Assembly (NCBI RefSeq): GCF_030159995.1
Contig: NZ_BSNM01000016.1
Location: 744,001-808,000 of the forward strand
DNA: 64,000 bases
From: Litoribrevibacter albus
Lineage (GTDB): Bacteria; Pseudomonadota; Gammaproteobacteria; Pseudomonadales; Litoribrevibacteraceae
Direction: 5' to 3'
Position 1 is the stretch's first letter, and each line of letters begins with the position of its first letter. The position numbers were made by a program, and so were the translations under genes. This document shows positions 24,595-32,164 of this stretch, piece by piece. Below the pieces are notes generated by a model. It saw only the letters and a program-made list of their open reading frames with translations. It did not search any database and had not been told where the DNA came from.

Positions 24595-26556
24595 TTGTAT
24601 ACGTTTGTGAAGATCTTCTTTTCGTTGCCGATTCGCATTAAGGTCATATTGACCTTTCTCCTGCTGTTTGTACTTGGCTTAGCTGCGGCTTTTTTGCATG
24701 TTAAACAAGCCGAGAAACGGATCGTGGATCAAGTTGTTTCCGAACAGGTGCTTCTGACGCGTCAATTATTGCAGGTATTTGAGCGTCAGATTACTACACG
24801 CCTGCAAAACCTTGAACAAACGACCTTCTTACTGTCCGATTTATCCATTGTTCAATCTCTTTTTAATAATGATCAAACCGAAGGTTTGGTGCTGGATTCC
24901 TTTGAAAATGTGCTGTTAAAGAATCCCGCCACAATTTCTTTAAAGTTAGCGGATTTGACCGGGGAAACTCGGTTGGAAGTCACGCCGGAGAAGAGTCAGG
25001 TTTATCAGACTTCGAACCAGGAGTCGCGCGTTTCCCAGTACGATTACTTTCCATTTGTAAAACAGATTTCAATGAACGAGGTCGGGTTATTTATCGGTGA
25101 CCCAGACGAATACCAAGACCCTCATCTAGACATTGTGGCCCCGGTTTATGATGGCTTTTTACCGATGGGGTATGTCATACAAACGGTCTCTGTGAACGGT
25201 TTCATCAACGATGTTTTAAGGCTGATAGGCAAAGACGGTGCCTTTCTCTTAATGATGTCACAGAGAGCTAACTACCTGTTTGGTGAAGATGCCCGGTTAC
25301 AGGCAGGAAAACAAAGCCCTGCCTTTGAGCCAGCCCCGTCCAGTCCGTTTAAATTTTCTCAGGCATTTCCTAATACCTGGCAAGGCATTCAGTTGCTCGT
25401 TAAGGGCAAGCCCGATCCGGTATGGTCAGAGCACGGATTGTATTTCACAGTTCATCCTCTAGAGATCGAATTCGACAATGTCGGCCTGTATCAAAGCTGG
25501 CTATTGGCCTATTTTTCTGAAGAAAAGGTGCTGGTGCTCGCGGCGCCTCAACTCGAAGGGTTGCATACACGGTTTATCATTATTTCCATTGTTATTGTCA
25601 TTATTGCCTGTTTCTTATCCTGGTGGATGTACCGACATTCCATGATGGAGGAATTGTCGTTCATGGCACAGGCGGCCATGCAATCGATGTCTCCGATTAT
25701 CTTGTTGGATCTGAATCAGAACATCATAAAAGTAAATAATGAGTGTCTGAAAGTGATGGGAATGTCGATCAGGGACTTATGTGGCCAACGCTTCTCTTCC
25801 TTTCTCAATGAAGAGGATCGCATCGCTTTTGAACGTATGTGGCAACAACTGAGTTGTGATTCTTCCTGGAAAGGGGAGTTGCGCTTTGTGGATGCTCAGG
25901 GACGGGATGTGGAAGGGTTGTTTCAGCTCTTTCCATTGGAATCCTCTAAGAGTAAAAACCAGGGATATGTGGGGTCCTGGATGGACATTCGTGAACAAAA
26001 GGCGTTGGAACGGCGCTTGCGGAGTTTAACTATCACGGATGCCTTAACCGGATGTAAAAATCGTCGTTACTATGATCATCAGGTGACCGGGCTTTTCAGC
26101 AATTTAAAACGGCATCCGGATCAGACGTTCTGTATGGCTCTGGCCGATATTGATCACTTCAAACACGTGAACGATGAATTTGGCCATGATGTTGGTGATG
26201 AGGTGTTGCAGGCGTTTGCCGCTTTGCTTGAACAAGAAACAAGAACCTTGGACGTTGTCTGCCGTGTGGGCGGTGAAGAGTTCGCCATTCTGTTACCGAA
26301 TACCCAACTGAAGGATGCGTTAATGGTGGTGGAACGTGTTCGAAAAATGGTGGCCGCCTTTCCGTTGGCTGGTCATGACATTACCTGTAGCTTTGGCGTT
26401 GCTGAAAGCAACCCGGCTACTGATGAAGATGATTTATATAAGAGCGCGGATAATGCGCTCTATCTGGCGAAAGAAAACGGTCGCAACCAAGTCATTTCCT
26501 CCTCGAAGGTGGTACAAGGTACGTTCGAGCCACCCTCTTCCCAATCGGCTCGTTGA
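24595..26556 (+). CDS. Membrane-bound PAS-GGDEF diguanylate cyclase
   Basis: A 653-residue protein. Hydrophobic helices near residues 12-34 and 325-347 bracket a periplasmic Cache-like sensor (LDIVAPVYDGFLPMGYVIQ). A PAS domain (about 355-470) leads to a GGDEF domain (about 480-640) with the intact variant GGEEF and the DALTGCKNRR entry segment. It should synthesise cyclic di-GMP in response to a periplasmic signal. No EAL domain is present. The start is uncertain: TTG 24595 gives the full first helix, and GTG 24607 is possible; AGGGGGAG lies slightly far upstream. It lies between the HIT gene and another cyclic-di-GMP gene. Confidence 0.9.
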   Translation: MYTFVKIFFSLPIRIKVILTFLLLFVLGLAAAFLHVKQAEKRIVDQVVSEQVLLTRQLLQVFERQITTRLQNLEQTTFLLSDLSIVQSLFNNDQTEGLVLDSFENVLLKNPATISLKLADLTGETRLEVTPEKSQVYQTSNQESRVSQYDYFPFVKQISMNEVGLFIGDPDEYQDPHLDIVAPVYDGFLPMGYVIQTVSVNGFINDVLRLIGKDGAFLLMMSQRANYLFGEDARLQAGKQSPAFEPAPSSPFKFSQAFPNTWQGIQLLVKGKPDPVWSEHGLYFTVHPLEIEFDNVGLYQSWLLAYFSEEKVLVLAAPQLEGLHTRFIIISIVIVIIACFLSWWMYRHSMMEELSFMAQAAMQSMSPIILLDLNQNIIKVNNECLKVMGMSIRDLCGQRFSSFLNEEDRIAFERMWQQLSCDSSWKGELRFVDAQGRDVEGLFQLFPLESSKSKNQGYVGSWMDIREQKALERRLRSLTITDALTGCKNRRYYDHQVTGLFSNLKRHPDQTFCMALADIDHFKHVNDEFGHDVGDEVLQAFAALLEQETRTLDVVCRVGGEEFAILLPNTQLKDALMVVERVRKMVAAFPLAGHDITCSFGVAESNPATDEDDLYKSADNALYLAKENGRNQVISSSKVVQGTFEPPSSQSAR

Positions 26557-26671
26557 TCAATTCATATTGTGTTTTAACCGGTTATAACGCGGTGGATACG
26601 GCAAAACAGCCGTTGTCACATAGTTGTCATAACTTCCCTGCACCATACGCCAAAATACTTAGACCTTTTGA

Positions 26672-28477
26672 ATGAAGGTGATCTATGAGACAAGGCGATG
26701 GGCAGATGATATGAATTGGTGTGCATTGGAAGAGTCACTTAGGGAAATCATCAGTCAGGGATTGATTCAAAGCGTATTTCAACCGATTGTGGATATTCGA
26801 AAGCAATTGGTGCTGGGCTATGAAGCCCTGAGTCGCGGACCATCCGATTCCCCGCTGTATGCGGCAGGCGTATTGTTCGAAACGGCAGAACGAGCCGGCG
26901 TACAGCAAGAGCTGGAACAGCTCTGTCGAAACAAAGCGGTTAAGAAATTCAGAGGTCTGGGTATTGAAGGTTTGCTCTTTGTGAACATCAGTCCACAGGT
27001 GTTGGAGCTGCCGGAATTCGATCTGGATAAACTGGACACGCTGATTGATGAATTAGATCTTGATCCTTCTCGTGTCGTGTTGGAACTGTCAGAACGCTAT
27101 CCAGCTACAGATATGGGCCAGACATTAAAAGCGCTGGCCATTCTCAAAGAACGGGGCTTTAAGATTGCCATCGATGACCTGGGTGCAGGGTACTCGGGGC
27201 TGAAGCTTTGGTCCGAAGTGAAGCCCGATTATGTCAAAATTGATCGACACTTCATCCGAGACATCGATACCGATTTGGTCAAACGCGAATTTGTTGCTTC
27301 CGTAGTTAATTTGGCAAACGGCATGGGCTGCCAGTTGGTAGCCGAAGGGGTAGAAACCGAGTCGGAATACAAAACCATTCACGAGTTGGGCATTCCTCTG
27401 TGCCAGGGCTTTTATTTCGGCAAGCCCAAAGTGCACCCGGTGGTGACCAACCTGAACCGTTCCAGACCGACCATGGAGAACAAAATCTCGCTGGGTAAGG
27501 TCGGTGCCTTAGCCACCTACATTCAACCTGTCAGTCCCTCGACTTTGTTGGGAGATGTCATTCAACGCTTCTCCAAAGCCGGTCATATCTCGTCAATTCC
27601 GGTGGTGGATGATGACAAGCCCATCGGCATGATTTCCAAATGGAGCTTAATGGAGCTGTTTGCGTTGCCCTTTGGTCGGGCGTTGCATGAGAAGAAGCCG
27701 GTAAAGCACTACATGACTCAAACCCCGATTGTGGTGCCCTGGGGGGAAGATTTATCGATTGTCAGTCGGATGCTGACGGACGAGGAAGATCTTTACATAC
27801 GCCAGCACTTTATCATCACCAAAGAGAGCAAGTACTTTGGCGTGGGCAGTACGCGGGATGTTCTCAAGCGCATTACGGACATGAAAATTCGTTCGGCGCG
27901 GTATGCGAATCCACTGACGCTCTTGCCAGGCAATGTCCCAATCAATGAGAAGTTGCGTGAAATGGAAGAGTCGCGGGAAACTTACTCCTTGCTGTATTTC
28001 GATATCGACAACTTTAAGCCTCTGAACGATGTGCTGGGGTATTCGATTGGCGATCAGGTCATTCAGTTGCTGGCGAATACGCTACGAGCCCACTTGCAGG
28101 AACATAAAACCTTTATCGGCCATGTGGGTGGTGATGATTTTGTGGTGGTGTTTGACGGAGTGGCGGATTTGGCAGAGATCTGTAAAACCGTGCAAGATGC
28201 GTTCGTCGAGAAGGTAAAGAGCTTTTATCCACCTTCGATGGTGACGTTGGGATATATGGATGCTTTTGACCGGAACGGTAAACCTCAAAAGTTTCCGCTA
28301 AGCACCTTGTCTGTGGGGGTCGTTCAGCAGGATGCGCCGGAAGGCGAGTTGCTCATTGATATTTCAACGTTGGCGGCGCGTGCGAAGAAACGAGCAAAAC
28401 TACTGGTCTCGAAATATTCGGTGCTTCGGGTATCTGACAGCTTAGCGAACCTCGATGAGATGCAAACAGCGGTGTGA
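26672..28477 (+). CDS. EAL-CBS-GGDEF protein, phosphodiesterase with degenerate GGDDF
   Basis: A 601-residue cytoplasmic protein with the order EAL (about 20-265), tandem CBS pair (about 290-415) and GGDEF-like domain (about 435-575). The EAL site is intact: EAL (51-53), VLELSE, DDLGAGYSG, KIDRHF and EGVET. The GGDEF signature is changed to GGDDF, so cyclase activity is doubtful and the domain may act as a GTP sensor. CBS domains usually bind adenosyl nucleotides, suggesting energy-responsive hydrolysis of cyclic di-GMP. The N-terminal start is unclear because neither ATG 26672 nor ATG 26711 has a strong ribosome site. Confidence 0.9.
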   Translation: MKVIYETRRWADDMNWCALEESLREIISQGLIQSVFQPIVDIRKQLVLGYEALSRGPSDSPLYAAGVLFETAERAGVQQELEQLCRNKAVKKFRGLGIEGLLFVNISPQVLELPEFDLDKLDTLIDELDLDPSRVVLELSERYPATDMGQTLKALAILKERGFKIAIDDLGAGYSGLKLWSEVKPDYVKIDRHFIRDIDTDLVKREFVASVVNLANGMGCQLVAEGVETESEYKTIHELGIPLCQGFYFGKPKVHPVVTNLNRSRPTMENKISLGKVGALATYIQPVSPSTLLGDVIQRFSKAGHISSIPVVDDDKPIGMISKWSLMELFALPFGRALHEKKPVKHYMTQTPIVVPWGEDLSIVSRMLTDEEDLYIRQHFIITKESKYFGVGSTRDVLKRITDMKIRSARYANPLTLLPGNVPINEKLREMEESRETYSLLYFDIDNFKPLNDVLGYSIGDQVIQLLANTLRAHLQEHKTFIGHVGGDDFVVVFDGVADLAEICKTVQDAFVEKVKSFYPPSMVTLGYMDAFDRNGKPQKFPLSTLSVGVVQQDAPEGELLIDISTLAARAKKRAKLLVSKYSVLRVSDSLANLDEMQTAV

Positions 28478-28571
28478 TTGGCCGCCGCTGCACCCGAAAC
28501 GTAGAGTCAGTAAAAACCCCTTACAACGGTTACAACAGCGCTTGCGATTTAATGTTTTCTGAGAATGTCAG

Positions 28572-28599
28572 AAACAAAAAAGCCGGGGGTTAACCCCGG
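28572..28599 (-). terminator. Terminator of the FNR-linked small-protein transcript
   Basis: CCGGGG (28583-28588) and CCCCGG (28594-28599) form a GC-rich stem; on the minus strand it is followed by GCTTTTTTG. It ends the minus-strand transcript from 28861. On the plus strand no T-run follows, so it probably does not serve the EAL gene. Confidence 0.88.
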
Positions 28600-28659
28600 T
28601 AAAAGACTCGATTAGGAGGGAATCGAAAATCGCATTACTGGCTCATCGCCACTGTGCTG

Positions 28660-28692
28660 AAGGACGCCGTCAGACCCTAAGACCACGTCCTT
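28660..28692 (-). other. Structured 3' untranslated segment of the small-protein mRNA
   Basis: Between the small-protein stop (28700) and the terminator lie about 100 bases. AAGGACG (28660-28666) and CGTCCTT (28686-28692) form a perfect 7-bp stem around a 19-base loop. The whole 28572-28699 segment could act as a 3'-derived small RNA, but there is no direct evidence for processing. Confidence 0.35.
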
Positions 28693-28699
28693 AAAATCG

Positions 28700-28861
28700 C
28701 TATCGTGTGAAGTAGTGGAATAAACCTGCTGCTGTAGGAATCAGGTTCAACACTGCTAACACTGCAATGGGTGCTAGATAAGTAAGAATTGAGTTATCTG
28801 CTTTTTCCATTGGCTCGTCATCGTATACTGCTGTTTCTTGAAAATCGTAAATGCTGCTCAT
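28700..28861 (-). CDS. Small membrane protein, FNR/Anr-type promoter
   Basis: A 53-residue protein. The cytoplasmic-looking N-terminus MSSIYDFQETAVYDDEP is acidic; a single hydrophobic helix follows (LTYLAPIAVLAVLNLIP, about 27-43) and it ends GLFHYFTR. AAGGAGAG (28866-28873) gives an excellent ribosome site. Upstream are two perfect FNR/Anr boxes with a TAATCT -10 at class II spacing, and downstream a strong terminator, so this is a complete monocistronic gene. Induction under low oxygen suggests a partner in respiration, such as a small oxidase subunit, but no partner gene is nearby. I recognise no family. Confidence 0.82.
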   Translation of the reverse strand: MSSIYDFQETAVYDDEPMEKADNSILTYLAPIAVLAVLNLIPTAAGLFHYFTR

Positions 28862-28914
28862 TTGTCTCTCCTTACCCTTATTTCTTTTGGGCTTTTAATT
28901 TCTAACCTGGGTTC

Positions 28915-28955
28915 AGATTAGAGTAACTGGCGGGAGAAACATTGATCCGAATCAA
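28915..28955 (-). promoter_or_regulatory. Class II FNR/Anr-dependent promoter
   Basis: TTGATCCGAATCAA (28942-28955) is a perfect FNR/Anr consensus palindrome. On the minus strand, 21 bases separate it from TAATCT (28915-28920), close to the standard spacing when the box centres at -41.5. Transcription would begin near 28908, giving a 5' untranslated region of about 47 bases before the start at 28861. Confidence 0.82.
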
Positions 28956-28956
28956 T

Positions 28957-28991
28957 AACCCAACCGCCGTGAATCGAAATGGCGGTGGGTT
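28957..28991. repeat. Inverted repeat between two FNR boxes
   Basis: AACCCAACCGCC and GGCGGTGGGTT flank a 12-base loop and pair with one bulged base. It fills the space between the two FNR/Anr boxes. It has no T-run, so termination is unlikely; it may be an additional regulator site. Confidence 0.4.
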
Positions 28992-28992
28992 C

Positions 28993-29006
28993 TTGATATA
29001 GATCAA
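28993..29006. promoter_or_regulatory. Second FNR/Anr box
   Basis: TTGATATAGATCAA is a second perfect match to TTGAT-N4-ATCAA. Its centre is 51 bp upstream of the first box, near -92 relative to the inferred start, a position used for additional class I contacts or repression. Confidence 0.75.
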
Positions 29007-29061
29007 TTTTTGAACGACCTGATCGTCGGGATCAACGTGTGAAAGGCGCCGAAAGAGAGGT

Positions 29062-29166
29062 TAACGCTGTGCTGTAATGAGCTAGCGTTGTGCTGTAATA
29101 AGCTAACGTTGTGCTGTAATAAGCTAACGTTGCGCCGTAATGAGCTAGCGCTGTGCTGAAATAAGA
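29062..29166. repeat. Five 21-bp tandem repeats spanning the methyltransferase stop codon
   Basis: Five units start at 29062, 29083, 29104, 29125 and 29146. On the minus strand the gene-proximal copy encodes the last codons LISAQR plus TAG; each further copy encodes LITAQR followed by TAG or TAA in the same frame. The unit is a multiple of three, so the terminal peptide and stop were copied together. Confidence 0.93.
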
Positions 29167-30014
29167 TAGCAGCGCAGTAAGTCGTGCTTTCTTAACCAGG
29201 ATAAAAACTTGCTGGTGGCCATGTATTTTTGCCAGATAGGGTAATCTTTTAATCCTTCAAATTGTTTGCGATATGCAGGTAGCCATTGAGCAAAGCCATC
29301 CAGTACCGAAGCTGAAATGTCTTCTTCGGTGACCTGAGAAAAACCGGCTTCTTGCAGCTGTTTTTTGTAGGCATCGAGGGTGATGACATTATCTCTGGGG
29401 ATACCGCACAGCCACAACAGACACCGCATGATGAACTCTTGCAGTAGGTCTGAAGGTTGATCGGGCATGACCAGGTCTGTGACCACCAGTTTGCCTTCCG
29501 GCTTTAATACCCTATGTACGTGTGTGAACCAGGCTTCTCTGTCTTCAAAGAAATAGGCGGCGTCAACGGACAGAACGTGTGAGAAGGTGCGATCCGGTTG
29601 ATTTTCAATGGCTCTGTGATCGTAGTGGTGAAGAAAGGCATTTACCCCTGCCTGACGCAGTTTCTTTTGAGCGAGACCTACTTGTGTCTGGGACGTATTA
29701 ACGCCCGAAATACTGTTTACGTGATAGACCGTATCCCAGAGAATCAGTTGATCCCCACAGCCAAAGCCTACATCGAGAAGGTCGGCTTGAGGGTTCAGCT
29801 CTGCGGTATCTCCGACTTTTCGAGCGAGTTGACGGCAGGCTTGCTGATAATCCTGTGTATTTTCCCAGAAACCCAGGTTGCCCCAGTGGTGATCGGTTGG
29901 CGACAGATTGAGCAGTTCGTCGGAAAGATCGAAGCGTTTCAAGTGGAATGCACGCCACAAAAACAAGACGAGCAGGGCACTGATGAAACCGAGGATGAAC
30001 ATTACACTATTCAT
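29145..30014 (-). CDS. Membrane-anchored SAM-dependent methyltransferase
   Basis: A 289-residue protein. The start at 30014 gives MNSVMFILGFISALLVLF, an N-terminal membrane anchor, and follows GATAAGAG; an in-frame GTG at 30104 adds 30 residues with no ribosome site. The cytoplasmic domain is a class I methyltransferase: DLLDVGFGCGDQLI is motif I, then SGVNTSQTQVGLAQKKL, VLSVDAAYFF, and VLKPEGKLVVTDL. The layout resembles Erg6/cyclopropane-synthase-like or quinone/lipid methyltransferases, so a lipid-soluble substrate is likely; unknown which. The stop codon lies in a 21-bp tandem repeat (see 29062-29166). It stands between two small membrane-protein genes. Confidence 0.85.
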   Translation of the reverse strand: MNSVMFILGFISALLVLFLWRAFHLKRFDLSDELLNLSPTDHHWGNLGFWENTQDYQQACRQLARKVGDTAELNPQADLLDVGFGCGDQLILWDTVYHVNSISGVNTSQTQVGLAQKKLRQAGVNAFLHHYDHRAIENQPDRTFSHVLSVDAAYFFEDREAWFTHVHRVLKPEGKLVVTDLVMPDQPSDLLQEFIMRCLLWLCGIPRDNVITLDAYKKQLQEAGFSQVTEEDISASVLDGFAQWLPAYRKQFEGLKDYPIWQKYMATSKFLSWLRKHDLLRCYLISAQR

Positions 30015-30285
30015 AAACAGGACTCTTATCGGATTGGTGGTTAAAAAATAATCCCATGATATTAATGGATTATGACGCATTTCTAAGAGACTGACTAAGA
30101 ACACATCAAACGTTAATTAATCATTCGGAAGATAGGCTGTTATTGCCTCTGTTTCATAGGTCACTAACTCGAAACAGTGAGTTCGGTTAGGCTGGCTATT
30201 GTCGTCCGAAGATTGTCATACACTTTCTATAGAGTGCTGACTTCACTTGTGGTTGTGACTACTGATCAACGAAGAGGGTCTGTTT

Positions 30286-30405
30286 ATGTATCATGCACAA
30301 ACCATGAATCCCAGTGTTAAGTCTGCAATGAGTGTTCTATTAGCTGTGGGTTGGGGAGCAACCCTGTACGTTGCAGGTTTAATCGTGGTAACTGTAATCA
30401 CTTGA
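30286..30405 (+). CDS. Putative 39-residue single-helix membrane protein
   Basis: A short ORF with GAAGAGGG at 30270-30278 placed 8 bases before the ATG. After MYHAQTMNPSVKSAM comes one hydrophobic helix (VLLAVGWGATLYVAGLIVV, about 17-35) with small-residue spacing suited to helix packing. It has no neighbour on the same strand, sitting between the divergent methyltransferase and the convergent hydrolase. It resembles small respiratory-complex subunits in size and form, but I recognise no family. Some chance of a false ORF remains. Confidence 0.6.
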   Translation: MYHAQTMNPSVKSAMSVLLAVGWGATLYVAGLIVVTVIT

Positions 30406-30416
30406 TGTCTGCTGAT

Positions 30417-30471
30417 TAATGACGGGTTATTAGTGATTGGTTATGAATGATGGGTTATTGATCGCTGGAAG
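30417..30471. repeat. Imperfect ~28-bp direct repeat
   Basis: ATGACGGGTTATTAGTGATT and ATGATGGGTTATTGATCGCT begin 28 bp apart, 13 bp after the stop of the 39-residue ORF. It is one of several short post-gene duplications in this window. Confidence 0.5.
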
Positions 30472-30508
30472 TAGATGGATTGCTTCCAGCGAACGCTTTC
30501 TACTCTAG

Positions 30509-30556
30509 CTGTTCTTTCTGTTATCTGTTCTTTCTGCTATCTGTTCTCTTTGGGTG
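30509..30556. repeat. 16-bp tandem repeats next to a stop codon (~2.5 units)
   Basis: CTGTTCTTTCTGTTAT (30509-30524) and CTGTTCTTTCTGCTAT (30525-30540) are followed by a diverging CTGTTCTCTTTG. The block ends 3 bp beyond the stop of the minus-strand hydrolase gene. Confidence 0.85.
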
Positions 30557-30558
30557 GG

Positions 30559-31404
30559 TTATTTATCATCAAGCCGTTTTATAGCGGACATAATTAACTG
30601 CCTGGTAATCTGAGGTGCTTCAAACGGCATTAAATGCCCGTACTCACGTTCGTGCATAATCTGCAGTTTAGGTTGTGCCCGCAGAATTTTGTGCCAGCTT
30701 TTATCGTGAATGAATAATGAGGGTTTACCTCGAATGATCGCGGTGGGTACTTTCAGTTTCTGAACGTCTTTTAATACATTTCGACCAGACAGATAATTGG
30801 CGATCTCCCAGTCGACGGGGTAGACCAATTCTACCTGGTTGGTGTGTTTGTCGACCATGCTTTCGACCATGTGTTTGAGCTGATCGTCCGGAATGCGTTT
30901 ATATGCCGGGCGTTTTTTAAATTGGGCAAATGTGGCATCTTTGGATGGCCATTGCGTTGGTTTAGCCAAAGCGGATTTCATCGGCTCCATACCGGATAAC
31001 CAACGGGTCGGCGCGTAGTGGCAGAGGAAACTCAACATCGGGCTGATGATCACAGGTTCAATCAGGATGAGTTTGGAAAAGAGCTTGGGTGCTTTGGCTG
31101 CGGCCATTAAGGTGATGGTTGCTCCCATCGAATGCCCAAGACCGATCACAGGCTGCTTATGTTGCTTTTTCAGATGTTGAATCAGGTCGTTGGCGTAGTC
31201 ATCCCAAGTGAGCTGTGTAGCGGGCTCTCCAATATTGGGCCACAGACCTCGATGCCAGAGACTCGTGATAGAGTATTTCTGACTGAGTCCGTTAAGTAAG
31301 GTATCGTAGCAGCCGACAGGAAACCCATTTGCACCTGAAAAATGCATGGGGGATTGATCCCGCGTGGAATAGATGGAGAACTTCGGTTTGGCGTTGTTAG
31401 ACAT
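30559..31404 (-). CDS. Alpha/beta hydrolase
   Basis: A 281-residue cytoplasmic alpha/beta-hydrolase. The N-terminal HFSGANGFPVGCY segment suits the oxyanion region, GLGHSMGA carries the nucleophile Ser, and EREYGHLMPFEAP has the catalytic His near the end. LILIEPV and an intermediate lid region (about 130-200) are typical. Such enzymes cleave esters, amides or other activated bonds; the substrate is unknown. It is divergent from the class II aldolase gene. A 16-bp tandem repeat begins 3 bp past its stop codon. Confidence 0.88.
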   Translation of the reverse strand: MSNNAKPKFSIYSTRDQSPMHFSGANGFPVGCYDTLLNGLSQKYSITSLWHRGLWPNIGEPATQLTWDDYANDLIQHLKKQHKQPVIGLGHSMGATITLMAAAKAPKLFSKLILIEPVIISPMLSFLCHYAPTRWLSGMEPMKSALAKPTQWPSKDATFAQFKKRPAYKRIPDDQLKHMVESMVDKHTNQVELVYPVDWEIANYLSGRNVLKDVQKLKVPTAIIRGKPSLFIHDKSWHKILRAQPKLQIMHEREYGHLMPFEAPQITRQLIMSAIKRLDDK

Positions 31405-31487
31405 GATTTCATTTTCGCTGGTACGAACAATTCCGTTGATTCTAGTTTGAGAACCGTCTCTGGTGCAAACACTCGTAAGGACAGGCT

Positions 31488-32135
31488 ATGGAAGAACGCG
31501 AAGGCGTCATTAAATTTTCACTTCAACACACGACGCTTGCTGAGCCACTGCATTCAGATGTGATGGATGATCTGAAGGTCTGGCGGGATCTGGCCCGTCG
31601 GTTGGCATTACTTGGTCAAGACCCACAGCGCTATCAGGGCTTGGGGTATGGCAACATCAGTGCCCGTGAAACCGGGGCTCAGTTTCTGATCAGTGCCAGT
31701 CAAACCAGCGGTGTGATGGACTCCGATGACACGACCTTTGCCCGAGTGTTAAGTGCCGATATCAAACACAACCGGATTGTTTCCGAAGGCGTTTTACCTC
31801 CGTCTTCAGAATCGATGACGCACGCCGCAATATATCAATGTTCTGATCAGGTGAATTGGGTCGTGCACAGTCATTGTCCGGAGATTTGGACGCAGTCGGA
31901 TCATTTGGCGCTGGACTATACTGATGCATCTATTCCCTATGGCACACCCGAGATGGCGTACGCAGTACAAACGTTATTCCGGAAGATGGCGTCGCCCGAA
32001 CAAGGTATTTTCGTGATGAAAGGCCATCAGGACGGCGTAGTCAGCTACGGCCGAACGGCTGAACTGGCTATGGACATCATGTTGACGACCTTAGCCAAAG
32101 CCATGTTTCACTCGGTTTCTGTGGGTGGTGCGTAA
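31488..32135 (+). CDS. Class II aldolase/adducin family protein
   Basis: A 215-residue class II aldolase-fold protein. GLGYGNISAR is the phosphate-binding loop seen in the family, PPSSESMTHAAIYQ contains the usual acidic catalytic residue, and WVVHSHCPEIW supplies two zinc-binding His; a third metal His is likely in MKGHQDGVV. Members cleave or isomerise sugar phosphates or act in methionine salvage (MtnB-type). No pathway partner is adjacent, so the substrate is open. AAGGACAG lies upstream of the ATG. It is divergent from the hydrolase and convergent with the amine-oxidase-like gene. Confidence 0.85.
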   Translation: MEEREGVIKFSLQHTTLAEPLHSDVMDDLKVWRDLARRLALLGQDPQRYQGLGYGNISARETGAQFLISASQTSGVMDSDDTTFARVLSADIKHNRIVSEGVLPPSSESMTHAAIYQCSDQVNWVVHSHCPEIWTQSDHLALDYTDASIPYGTPEMAYAVQTLFRKMASPEQGIFVMKGHQDGVVSYGRTAELAMDIMLTTLAKAMFHSVSVGGA

Positions 32136-32164
32136 TTGTTTTCAGCTGGGTGTTTTAGGTCGCT

